Assembly: GCA_039961635.1 (NCBI GenBank)
Contig: JABRWB010000008.1
Location: forward strand, 35,791-99,790
Direction of reading: 5' to 3'
Source of the DNA: a bacterium
GTDB lineage: Bacteria > 4484-113 > JAGGVC01
Length of the DNA stretch: 64,000 nucleotides
The notes below the pieces were generated by a model. It ran no database searches. It was not told where the DNA came from and was given only the letters and a program-made list of their open reading frames with translations. Shown piece by piece: positions 8,718 through 15,892 of the stretch (its first letter is position 1; every line of letters begins with the position of its first letter). The translations under genes were made by a program, and so were the position numbers.

Positions 8718-9638
8718 ATGTCAAACGCGATTGAAACATCCGCATTGCGAAAGGAATTCCCAGGCGTAGTCGCCGTGGACTCGCTTACGTTCGCGGTGCC
8801 GGAAGGCGAGATATTCGGACTCGTCGGCCCGGACGGCGCGGGAAAGACGACGACGATGCGGATGCTCGCCGCGATAATGGATCCGACAGGGGGGGACGCG
8901 CGCGTCGCCGGGCTGTCCGTGCGCAAGGACGGGGACGCGGTGAAGAACCACATCGGATATATGAGTCAGCGGTTCGGGCTGTATCCGGATCTGACCGTCA
9001 TCGAAAATCTGGATTTTTACGCGGATATCTACGGAATACCGGCGCGCGGCCGCGCGGAGAAAATCGACGCGCTGCTTTCCTTTTCCGGACTGTTGCATTT
9101 CAAGAAGCGCCAGGCCGGGCGGCTTTCCGGCGGAATGAAGCAAAAGCTGGGCCTCGCGTGCGCGCTGGTGCATACACCTAAAGTGCTGCTATTGGACGAG
9201 CCGACGAACGGGGTGGATCCGGTTTCCCGCCGCGACTTCTGGCGGATTCTTTACCGGCTGCTATCGGAAAAGGTGACGATTCTGGTTTCCACCGCGTACC
9301 TTGACGAAGCCGAGCGGTGCAACGCGATCGGGCTGATGCACAATGGAAGGATGATTGCAACCGGCGATCCCGGCGAAGTGAAAAAACTGATGAGGGGTTC
9401 CCTGATTGTAATTTCAACCGATGATCCGCGGCGCGGCGCGTCCGTGCTCAAGCGCGCCTTGCCGGAGGACGGCGTCGGTATTTTGGGCGGCGCGGTGCAC
9501 GTAACGACGAATGACTTTGCGCGGACTATGCGCGAAGCGCCCCGGATTTTGCGCGAATCCGGAATCGCTATACTGGAAATAAAGGAGGAGGAGCCGTCGC
9601 TCGAAGACGTATTCGTTTCGATGATGGCGGAATCTTAA
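8718..9638 (+). CDS. ABC transporter ATPase, first half of a YbhF-type pair
   Basis: The product is 306 residues with a complete nucleotide-binding domain: Walker A GPDGAGKT (Asp where Asn is usual), Q-loop SQRFGLYPDLTV, signature LSGGMKQKL, Walker B LLLDEPTNGVDP, then a helical C-terminal DUF4162-like tail ending SLEDVFVSMM. E. coli YbhF fuses two such domains; here they are separate genes. The second ATPase begins directly after this stop codon, so the two are probably translated together and form a heterodimer. Confidence 0.9.
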   Translation: MSNAIETSALRKEFPGVVAVDSLTFAVPEGEIFGLVGPDGAGKTTTMRMLAAIMDPTGGDARVAGLSVRKDGDAVKNHIGYMSQRFGLYPDLTVIENLDFYADIYGIPARGRAEKIDALLSFSGLLHFKKRQAGRLSGGMKQKLGLACALVHTPKVLLLDEPTNGVDPVSRRDFWRILYRLLSEKVTILVSTAYLDEAERCNAIGLMHNGRMIATGDPGEVKKLMRGSLIVISTDDPRRGASVLKRALPEDGVGILGGAVHVTTNDFARTMREAPRILRESGIAILEIKEEEPSLEDVFVSMMAES

Positions 9639-10610
9639 TTGAACGACAATCCCGCCGCCGCGGTGCGGTTGAAAAACCTCGAAATGAAATTCGGGACATT
9701 CACCGCCGTGAACAAAATCACCCTCGAAGTCGGCACCGGCGAAATTTTCGGCTTCCTGGGGCCGAACGGCGCGGGCAAGTCCACCACCATCCGCATGCTC
9801 TGCGGCATTCTTACTCCCACGTCGGGGGAGGGGAGAGTCGCCGGATTCGACGTGATGCGCGAGCCTGAAAAGATAAAAAAACACATCGGATACATGAGCC
9901 AGAGGTTTTCGCTTTACGAAGATCTGACTGTCGAAGAGAATATCGATTTTTACGGGGGAATTTACGGACTCAACGGCGGCAAGCACGTCGAGCGCAAGGA
10001 ATGGGCGATCGAAATGGCGGGGCTTTCGGCTCACCGCAAAAAACGCGCGAAAACGCTCGCGGGCGGATGGAAGCAGCGGCTGGCGCTCGGCTGCGCTATT
10101 CTGCACGAGCCGCCGGTGATATTTCTCGACGAGCCGACTTCGGGCGTTGACCCGCTCACGCGCCGGCGCTTCTGGGATGTTATCTACGAACTGGCGGAGC
10201 GCGGGACGACGGTTTTCGTCACGACGCATTACATGGACGAGGCCGAATTTTGCGACAGGGTAGCGCTGATTTACCGGGGGGAGCTGATCGCGGTGGGTGC
10301 GCCGTCGGAACTCAAGAAAACCGCGATGTCCCACTCGATAATCGAAGTCGCCTGCGCGCGGCCGCAGGATTTCATCGGCGAAATTGAACAGCTTCCAAGC
10401 GTAAGCGAAGCCGCGCTTTTCGGAAGCGGGCTGCATGTCACGACGGACGATGCGGATAGGGCTGCAGCGGAAATCCGGCGATTTTTCGAAGCGCGGATAG
10501 TTCCGACGGGCAAAATAGAAAAAGTCGCGCCGTCGATGGAGGATGTATTCGTATCGCTGATCGAAGCGCGCGACAAGCGCGAAAACGACAACCGCGAGGT
10601 GGAGCGGTGA
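9639..10610 (+). CDS. ABC transporter ATPase, second half of a YbhF-type pair
   Basis: The product is 323 residues, starting at a TTG that abuts the previous stop codon. It has Walker A GPNGAGKST, Q-loop SQRFSLYEDLTV, Walker B IFLDEPTSGVDP, H-loop TTHYMDEAE and the C-terminal SMEDVFVSLIE tail typical of drug or lipid export ATPases. The signature is altered to LAGGWKQRL where LSGGMKQKL stands in its partner, so the two ATP sites may be unequal. Its stop overlaps the GTG start of the first permease by 4 bp. Confidence 0.9.
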   Translation: MNDNPAAAVRLKNLEMKFGTFTAVNKITLEVGTGEIFGFLGPNGAGKSTTIRMLCGILTPTSGEGRVAGFDVMREPEKIKKHIGYMSQRFSLYEDLTVEENIDFYGGIYGLNGGKHVERKEWAIEMAGLSAHRKKRAKTLAGGWKQRLALGCAILHEPPVIFLDEPTSGVDPLTRRRFWDVIYELAERGTTVFVTTHYMDEAEFCDRVALIYRGELIAVGAPSELKKTAMSHSIIEVACARPQDFIGEIEQLPSVSEAALFGSGLHVTTDDADRAAAEIRRFFEARIVPTGKIEKVAPSMEDVFVSLIEARDKRENDNREVER

Positions 10611-11740
10611 GCTTCAGGCGTTTCGCCGCGGTCGCCCGCAAGGAATTCCTGCATGTATTGCGGGACGCGAGGAGCTTGGCGCTTGGACTGCTTATTCCTG
10701 CAGTTTTGATTTCGCTTTTCGGATGGGCGCTGACTTTGGACGTGGACGAAGTGCCGACGGTCGTATTCGATTCCAGCGAAACTCCGCAGAGCCGCGATTT
10801 TGTTTCATACTTTGACGGAACACCCTATTTCAATATCAAGAAGTACGTTTCGAGCTACCGGGAACTGGAATGCGAGATAGACCACGCGCGCGCGCTTGTC
10901 GCCGTCGTTATTCCGCATGATTTCGCGAGCAAAATAGCTTCCGGCAGAAACGCGGAGGTGCAGATTATCGCGGACGGGAGCGACGCGAACACCGCTACGA
11001 TCGCGACCGGTTACGCGAACGCGGTCGCCGCCGCGTATTCGCAAAAAATCGTAAGCGGGTACGCTCTGCGCGCTACCGGGCGCACGATATCCGCGCCGCT
11101 GGATTTCCGTCCGCGCGCCTGGTACAACCCGGAAATGAAATCGCAGAATTACATCATCCCCGGTTTGATCGCGGTGATAATGATGATAATCGCCGCGATA
11201 CTCACCTCGCTCACGGTCGCGCGCGAATGGGAGCGCGGCACGATGGAGCAGCTTATTTCAACTCCGGTGCGCGGCCCGGAGCTTATCCTCGGAAAGCTGG
11301 TTCCGTATTTCACAATCGGGATGATGAACCTCGTTCTTGCATACCTGCTCGGCCGGTACATCTTTCATGTTCCGATGCGCGGGAGCGTCGCGCTTCTTTT
11401 CGCGCTTTCCGCCGTCTTTCTCGCGGGCGCGCTTTCGATGGGAATGATAATAAGCATCGTCGCAAAAAACCAGATGCTTGCAAGCCAGCTTGCGATGATA
11501 ACGACGTTTCTGCCGTCGTATCTTCTTTCCGGGCTGATGTTCTCGATATTCCAGATGCCTGCACCGCTTCAATATCTGTCGCACATCGTGCCCGCGATGT
11601 ATTACATAAGGATTTTGCGCGGAATTTACTTGAAGGGGCTCGGCACCGAAGCGCTGCTGTCCGAAGCCGCGCTCCTGGCCGTGTTCGGCGCGATCGTGCT
11701 TTTCGTCGCCAACCGGAAATTCAGGAGGAAGCTCGATTGA
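10607..11740 (+). CDS. ABC-2 type permease, first of two
   Basis: The product is 377 residues, starting at a GTG that overlaps the preceding stop (GTGA). The topology is that of YbhS/YbhR: one N-terminal helix (residues about 22-42, LALGLLIPAVLISLFGWAL), a large extracytoplasmic domain (VPTVVFDSSETPQSRDFVSYF) and a C-terminal bundle of about five helices, including the motif WERGTMEQLISTPVRGPELILGKLVPY that is characteristic of ABC-2 exporters. It probably pairs with the next permease as the membrane core of the pump. Confidence 0.88.
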   Translation: MSFRRFAAVARKEFLHVLRDARSLALGLLIPAVLISLFGWALTLDVDEVPTVVFDSSETPQSRDFVSYFDGTPYFNIKKYVSSYRELECEIDHARALVAVVIPHDFASKIASGRNAEVQIIADGSDANTATIATGYANAVAAAYSQKIVSGYALRATGRTISAPLDFRPRAWYNPEMKSQNYIIPGLIAVIMMIIAAILTSLTVAREWERGTMEQLISTPVRGPELILGKLVPYFTIGMMNLVLAYLLGRYIFHVPMRGSVALLFALSAVFLAGALSMGMIISIVAKNQMLASQLAMITTFLPSYLLSGLMFSIFQMPAPLQYLSHIVPAMYYIRILRGIYLKGLGTEALLSEAALLAVFGAIVLFVANRKFRRKLD

Positions 11741-12873
11741 TATCGCGGACGCGCATCCTCCATATGCTTCGTAAGGAGTTCATCCAGATTTTCCGCGATC
11801 CGCGGATGCGCACGATAATTTTCGTGGTGCCGCTCGTCCAGATGTTCGTCTTCGCGTACGCGGCGACGACCGATGTCGTGAATATCCCGATGGCGGTATA
11901 CGACCTTGACGGCACGCCGGCATCGCGCGAGTTGGTGTCGAAATTCGAGGGTACCGGTCTTTTCAGGATCGCGGCGCGCATCGCCGACGAAAACCAGGCG
12001 GAAAAGCTCCTTGACCACGGAGCGGTCAGCATTGTGCTGCATATCGCGCATGGATACGGCGCCGCGCTGAAAGCCGGGAAAGCGCCGCAGGTGCAGGTAC
12101 TGGTGGACGGAACGGATTCAAACACCGGCGGAGTAGTTCTCCAGTACGGTTCCAGAATAATTACGGAATATTCGCGCGACCTTCTTGAAAGCGCGATGAA
12201 AACGCGTTACGGCGCGGCCGCGGCCGCGCCCGGCGTCACGCTTGAAACGCGCTCATGGTTCAACGAGAACCTGCACAGCAGGTGGCACTTCCTCCCCGGA
12301 CTGATGATGATTCTCGTCACGCTTATCAGCCTGCTGCTTACCGGAATGGCGGTCGTGCGCGAAAAGGAAATCGGGACGATCGAGCAAATCATCGTAACTC
12401 CGATAACGCGCCTCGAGTTCATCCTCGGCAAGACGCTGCCGTTCGCGATAATCGGCTACGCGGACATGGCGATAGTCGTCGCGGTCGCGACCGGCTGGTT
12501 CAGGTTGCCCGTGCGCGGGAACCTCTTGCTGATTGTTCTCGCGGTCGCCTGCTACCTGCTTTGCACGCTGTCCATCGGCCTGTATATTTCGACTATAAGC
12601 GAGACGCAGCAGCAGGCTCTTATGAGCACGTTCCTGTTCATGTTTCCGGCGGTATTGCTTTCGGGATTCATGTTCCCGATCGCAAACATGCCCGAGCCGG
12701 TGCAATGGCTTACCGCAGTCAATCCGATGAGGTATTTTCTGCTGATCATCCGCACGGTGTTTTTGAAGGGAGTCGGACTGGACGTTCTATGGCCGCAGTA
12801 CGCGTCGCTCTTTGCGCTCGGCATCGCCATTGCGTCGTTCGCGATATCCAGGTTCAGGAAATCAATGAACTGA
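11737..12873 (+). CDS. ABC-2 type permease, second of two
   Basis: The product is 378 residues from a TTG at 11737 that overlaps the previous stop (TTGA) and is preceded by AGGAGG at a good distance. It has the same layout as its neighbour: an N-terminal helix (TIIFVVPLVQMFVFAYAA), an extracytoplasmic domain (VYDLDGTPASRELVSKFEGTG) and a C-terminal helix bundle with EKEIGTIEQIIVTPITRLEFILGKTLP. It is the last gene of the operon. A longer in-frame reading upstream overlaps the first permease out of frame and is not credible. Confidence 0.88.
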   Translation: MISRTRILHMLRKEFIQIFRDPRMRTIIFVVPLVQMFVFAYAATTDVVNIPMAVYDLDGTPASRELVSKFEGTGLFRIAARIADENQAEKLLDHGAVSIVLHIAHGYGAALKAGKAPQVQVLVDGTDSNTGGVVLQYGSRIITEYSRDLLESAMKTRYGAAAAAPGVTLETRSWFNENLHSRWHFLPGLMMILVTLISLLLTGMAVVREKEIGTIEQIIVTPITRLEFILGKTLPFAIIGYADMAIVVAVATGWFRLPVRGNLLLIVLAVACYLLCTLSIGLYISTISETQQQALMSTFLFMFPAVLLSGFMFPIANMPEPVQWLTAVNPMRYFLLIIRTVFLKGVGLDVLWPQYASLFALGIAIASFAISRFRKSMN

Positions 12874-12884
12874 CGGATGGGAGC

Positions 12885-12890
12885 TATAAT
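12885..12890 (+). promoter_or_regulatory. -10 box for the gamma-glutamylcyclotransferase-like gene
   Basis: A perfect TATAAT lies 24 nt before the ATG at 12915, with AAGGGGG as ribosome-binding site between them. No convincing -35 is visible. Confidence 0.45.
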
Positions 12891-12914
12891 AGTCGCGGTC
12901 TTAAGGGGGCGCGC

Positions 12915-13373
12915 ATGCTTTACTTCGCTTACGCGAGCAACTTGTTCAAGGCGCAGATGGCGGTCCGCTGCCGGCAATCCGTTCCCGTCCGCGCCGCGGT
13001 GCTTGAGGGCTACCAACTCGCTTTCGTGGGAGAGAGCGTCAGGTGGGACGGCGGGGGAACCGCAACGATAATTCCAAAGGAAGGCGCGTCGGTGCCCGGC
13101 GCGCTGTACGAGCTTTCCGTCACGGACGAGCGCTCGCTGGATCGGTTCGAAGGGGTGCCCACGGTTTACGACCGGCTGGAAATCGAGATAGACGGGGAAA
13201 AGGCATACACGTACATCGGGCGATCCACGGACTTCCGCCCGCCCAGTGAACGGTATCTGGACACGATCCGCAAGGGATACCGCGACTGGGGACATCCGGA
13301 GGATCCGCTCGACGCGATTATGACTCTCGAAGATTGCGGGAACTCCGAAAAGTCCAGATTCGCGGATCCTTAG
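12915..13373 (+). CDS. Gamma-glutamylcyclotransferase (AIG2/GGCT) family protein
   Basis: The product is 152 residues. It begins MLYFAYASNL, matching the substrate-loop motif YGSN of the family, and contains LDRFEGVPTVYDRLEI, the conserved stretch around the GGCT barrel. Family members release 5-oxoproline from gamma-glutamyl peptides or amines, but many bacterial ones have no known substrate. Its 3' end overlaps the convergent NRAMP gene by 4 bp. I chose the ATG at 12915 because it fits the family start and follows a TATAAT and a ribosome-binding site. Confidence 0.8.
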   Translation: MLYFAYASNLFKAQMAVRCRQSVPVRAAVLEGYQLAFVGESVRWDGGGTATIIPKEGASVPGALYELSVTDERSLDRFEGVPTVYDRLEIEIDGEKAYTYIGRSTDFRPPSERYLDTIRKGYRDWGHPEDPLDAIMTLEDCGNSEKSRFADP

Positions 13374-15250
13374 GTGCCCTTGACGACCAGAATCGGGATG
13401 TCCCCGATCTCGTGCTGGACTACCGCGACCGTCGAGCCGAAAATCCAATCCTGCACCGCGCGGTGGCCGTGGCTGCCCAGAACCAGCAGGTCGAGCTTTT
13501 CCTCGGTGGCGATTTTGACCACGCCTTTGGCAGCGTTGCCGAATCCGAGCCTGTAACGTGCGGCTCTCCCGGACGCTTCGAGTTGCTGAACCAGATTTTT
13601 CAAGTATTCTTCGTCCTCGATCGCTTCCCTGTCTTCCGCGTAACCCTCGTACACCTGCGCGGTGGCGCTTTCCACTATGTGTATAAGTATCAGCTCCGCG
13701 CCGCACTGCGAGGCGATGGGCGCGGCCTTTTCCATTATCTTGATGTCGCTTTCCTTCACTTCGAGCGCGACGCCTATCTTTTTGTATTTGGGCGAAGCGG
13801 GCAGCTTTGCCAGGTCGAGGGAGGCGGGCTTTTGCGCCTTGGTTTCGAACAACCGCCGCAGAAGCGCACGGAACGTCACGAACCCCAATAATATCACCAG
13901 CCCGATTGCAAGCGGCACGACCACAAAATCCACCCACGGCCCCGCCTTTCTCCATTCGTTTATAACCTGGTATGCGAGCCACATGTTCAATCCGATGATG
14001 ACGAACGCGCATGCCCAGGCCAATACGTTAACCCAAACCGGATTTGCGAACTTGCCCATCCTTCTTTTGTCGCTCGTGAAATCTATAAGCGGCACAATCG
14101 CGAACGGAAGCTGAAGCGATAGAATCACCTGCGATAGAATGAGCAGCTTGTACGTGCCTTCGCTTCCCGAAATCCCCACCACGATAACCGCGGGGACGAC
14201 CGCGATCATGCGAGAAACCAGCCGCCTCGCCCAAGGCTGCATTTTCACCCTGACGAAGCCCTCAAGGACTATCTGGCCCGCGAGAGTGCCGGTGAGCGTG
14301 GATGATTGGCCGGCGGCAAGCAGCGCGACGGCGAACAACGTGGATGCCAGCGTGGTTCCAACAAGGGGCGCGAGCAGCTCGTGAGCCTGCTGGATTTCGG
14401 TGACCTCGATTCCGCGCGCGTGGAATACCGAAGCGGCAAGCGTAAGTATCGCCGCGTTGACGAAAAACGCCGCGTTGAGCGCGATCACGGTGTCTATCAG
14501 ATTGAATCGCATCGCGGCGCGTTTGCCTTCATCGGTGCGTTCAACCGCGCGGCTTTGCACGAGCGCGGAGTGGAGGTAAAGGTTGTGCGGCATCACTGTC
14601 GCGCCGAGCATTCCGAGCGCGACGTACAGGCTGTCTCCATCGATGCTGGGAATGAATCCCGCAATAAGGTCTCCCATCACCGGCGGGGAAAGCAGCATCT
14701 CGACGAAGAACGACGCGCCCACAATAAAAACGAGTGAAAGAATGAACGCTTCGAGCTTGCGGATTCCCCAGTGCTGCAGCAGCAGTATCAAAAGCGTGTC
14801 CGCAACCGTTATCGCGATGCCCCATATCAAAGGCATACCGAAAAGCAGATTGAGTCCGATCGCGGTTCCGAGCACTTCCGCCAGGTCGCACGCCGCGATC
14901 GCGAGCTCGCACAAAATCCACAGCGGGATGTTGACAATAGGCGGATAGGATTCTCTGCAAGCTTGCGCAAGGTCGCGCCTGCCCGCGATGCCCATACGGG
15001 CGCACAGCGTCTGAAGAAGGACGGCCATCAGGTTGCTCATCAGAAGAACCCAAATGAGCTGGTAGCCGAAGCGCGCGCCGCCCTCCAGATCGGTGGCCCA
15101 ATTCCCGGGATCCATATACCCGACGCTTACCAGGTATGCCGGCCCCATAAACGCGAAAAGCCGGCGCCACCAACTTCCGAAAGCAGGAATCTTGACGGTG
15201 GAATGAACCTCGGACAGCGACAAGTCGTGCGATTTCGCGGTGGTTGTCAT
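13370..15250 (-). CDS. mntH: NRAMP divalent metal transporter fused to a universal stress protein domain
   Basis: The product is 626 residues. The first about 460 form an NRAMP transporter with the TM1 metal motif DPGN (47-50) and the TM6 motif MPHNLYLHS (220-228). After the last helix and a short linker, residues about 478-626 form a UspA domain with the ATP-binding signature GSHGHRAVQDWIFGST (G-x2-G-x9-G-S). NRAMP proteins import Mn2+ or Fe2+ by proton symport. The Usp domain may regulate transport through nucleotide binding, which is inference. The ATG shares one base with the upstream regulator's stop, so the two are co-transcribed. Confidence 0.92.
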   Translation of the reverse strand: MTTTAKSHDLSLSEVHSTVKIPAFGSWWRRLFAFMGPAYLVSVGYMDPGNWATDLEGGARFGYQLIWVLLMSNLMAVLLQTLCARMGIAGRRDLAQACRESYPPIVNIPLWILCELAIAACDLAEVLGTAIGLNLLFGMPLIWGIAITVADTLLILLLQHWGIRKLEAFILSLVFIVGASFFVEMLLSPPVMGDLIAGFIPSIDGDSLYVALGMLGATVMPHNLYLHSALVQSRAVERTDEGKRAAMRFNLIDTVIALNAAFFVNAAILTLAASVFHARGIEVTEIQQAHELLAPLVGTTLASTLFAVALLAAGQSSTLTGTLAGQIVLEGFVRVKMQPWARRLVSRMIAVVPAVIVVGISGSEGTYKLLILSQVILSLQLPFAIVPLIDFTSDKRRMGKFANPVWVNVLAWACAFVIIGLNMWLAYQVINEWRKAGPWVDFVVVPLAIGLVILLGFVTFRALLRRLFETKAQKPASLDLAKLPASPKYKKIGVALEVKESDIKIMEKAAPIASQCGAELILIHIVESATAQVYEGYAEDREAIEDEEYLKNLVQQLEASGRAARYRLGFGNAAKGVVKIATEEKLDLLVLGSHGHRAVQDWIFGSTVAVVQHEIGDIPILVVKGT

Positions 15251-15738
15251 CAGTATCTGGCGCCTCTGTTCGATTTCGTTTCGAGTAGATTGAAATGGGG
15301 AGAATCCAATTTAGATACGGGGCTTGCCAGCAAGGCGCGCGTTTCGTCGGGAAGCTCGAACCATCGCAGGAGAAACTCGTGAAGCCGCTCCGCCGTCTCG
15401 TCGGCCAATCCATGCTCGATAACGCAGGCGTCCCTTTCGGCGCGCGAACGTTCGAGCCCCAGCACGTCAACGAGCAAAACGACGATGTCGCGGTGACGGT
15501 GGCGCAATTGCTCGGCCACACGCCGTCCGGCGTCGGTCAGATGCACAAGCCCGCGCTCTTCCTGCACGGCGAAGCCGGCCGCGCGGAGCCGCGCGACGGT
15601 GCGGACGACCGTGGGCGGTTTGATCCCCATCTCGGAAGCAATGTCGGTCACGCGAACGCCCGCGTCGCCTTCCCCCGAAAGGCGGAGCATCAGTTCCAGA
15701 TAATCCTGTTGCACCGGAGTAAGAGCGGAAGTCGGCAC
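15250..15738 (-). CDS. DtxR/MntR-family metal-dependent repressor
   Basis: The product is 162 residues from a GTG with AGGGTGAC upstream. The N-terminal winged helix is clear (VRVTDIASEMGIKPPTVVRTVARLRAAGFA). Candidate metal ligands are D12 and E15 (DYLE, as in MntR), H82, and C105/E108/H109 (DACVIEHGL, as the Cys-Glu-His set of DtxR/IdeR), a mixture of the Mn and Fe family patterns. There is no SH3-like C-terminal domain. It sits directly upstream of the NRAMP gene and probably represses both genes when metal is replete, through the palindrome at 15755-15770. Confidence 0.88.
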   Translation of the reverse strand: MPTSALTPVQQDYLELMLRLSGEGDAGVRVTDIASEMGIKPPTVVRTVARLRAAGFAVQEERGLVHLTDAGRRVAEQLRHRHRDIVVLLVDVLGLERSRAERDACVIEHGLADETAERLHEFLLRWFELPDETRALLASPVSKLDSPHFNLLETKSNRGARY

Positions 15739-15754
15739 TTGTCACCCTGTTGCA

Positions 15755-15770
15755 ATTACCCTTGGGTAAT
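15755..15770. promoter_or_regulatory. Candidate operator of the DtxR/MntR-type regulator
   Basis: ATTACCC-TT-GGGTAAT is a perfect inverted repeat with 7-bp arms, 16 bp upstream of the regulator's GTG. Its position in the promoter region and its symmetry suit autoregulation by a dimeric metalloregulator. Confidence 0.55.
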
Positions 15771-15842
15771 AGGCTTTATCGCATAAATTTTTTTATCCTT
15801 TTTCGATGCCCGGCGGAAGCGGTCCGGAGGCCGAGCTTGCGA

Positions 15843-15848
15843 TATAAT
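15843..15848 (+). promoter_or_regulatory. -10 box of the sensor kinase operon
   Basis: A perfect TATAAT lies 44 nt before the GTG at 15893. No good -35 is visible at the expected distance. Confidence 0.4.
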
Positions 15849-15892
15849 CGCTTGGCCAGCAGGATATTTTTGTCCGACGGAGCTTTTGCCGG

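Noticed and set aside
12552-14012. A 486-codon minus-strand frame overlapping the permease and NRAMP genes
   Set aside because: It lies in other frames over three well-supported genes and has no family features.
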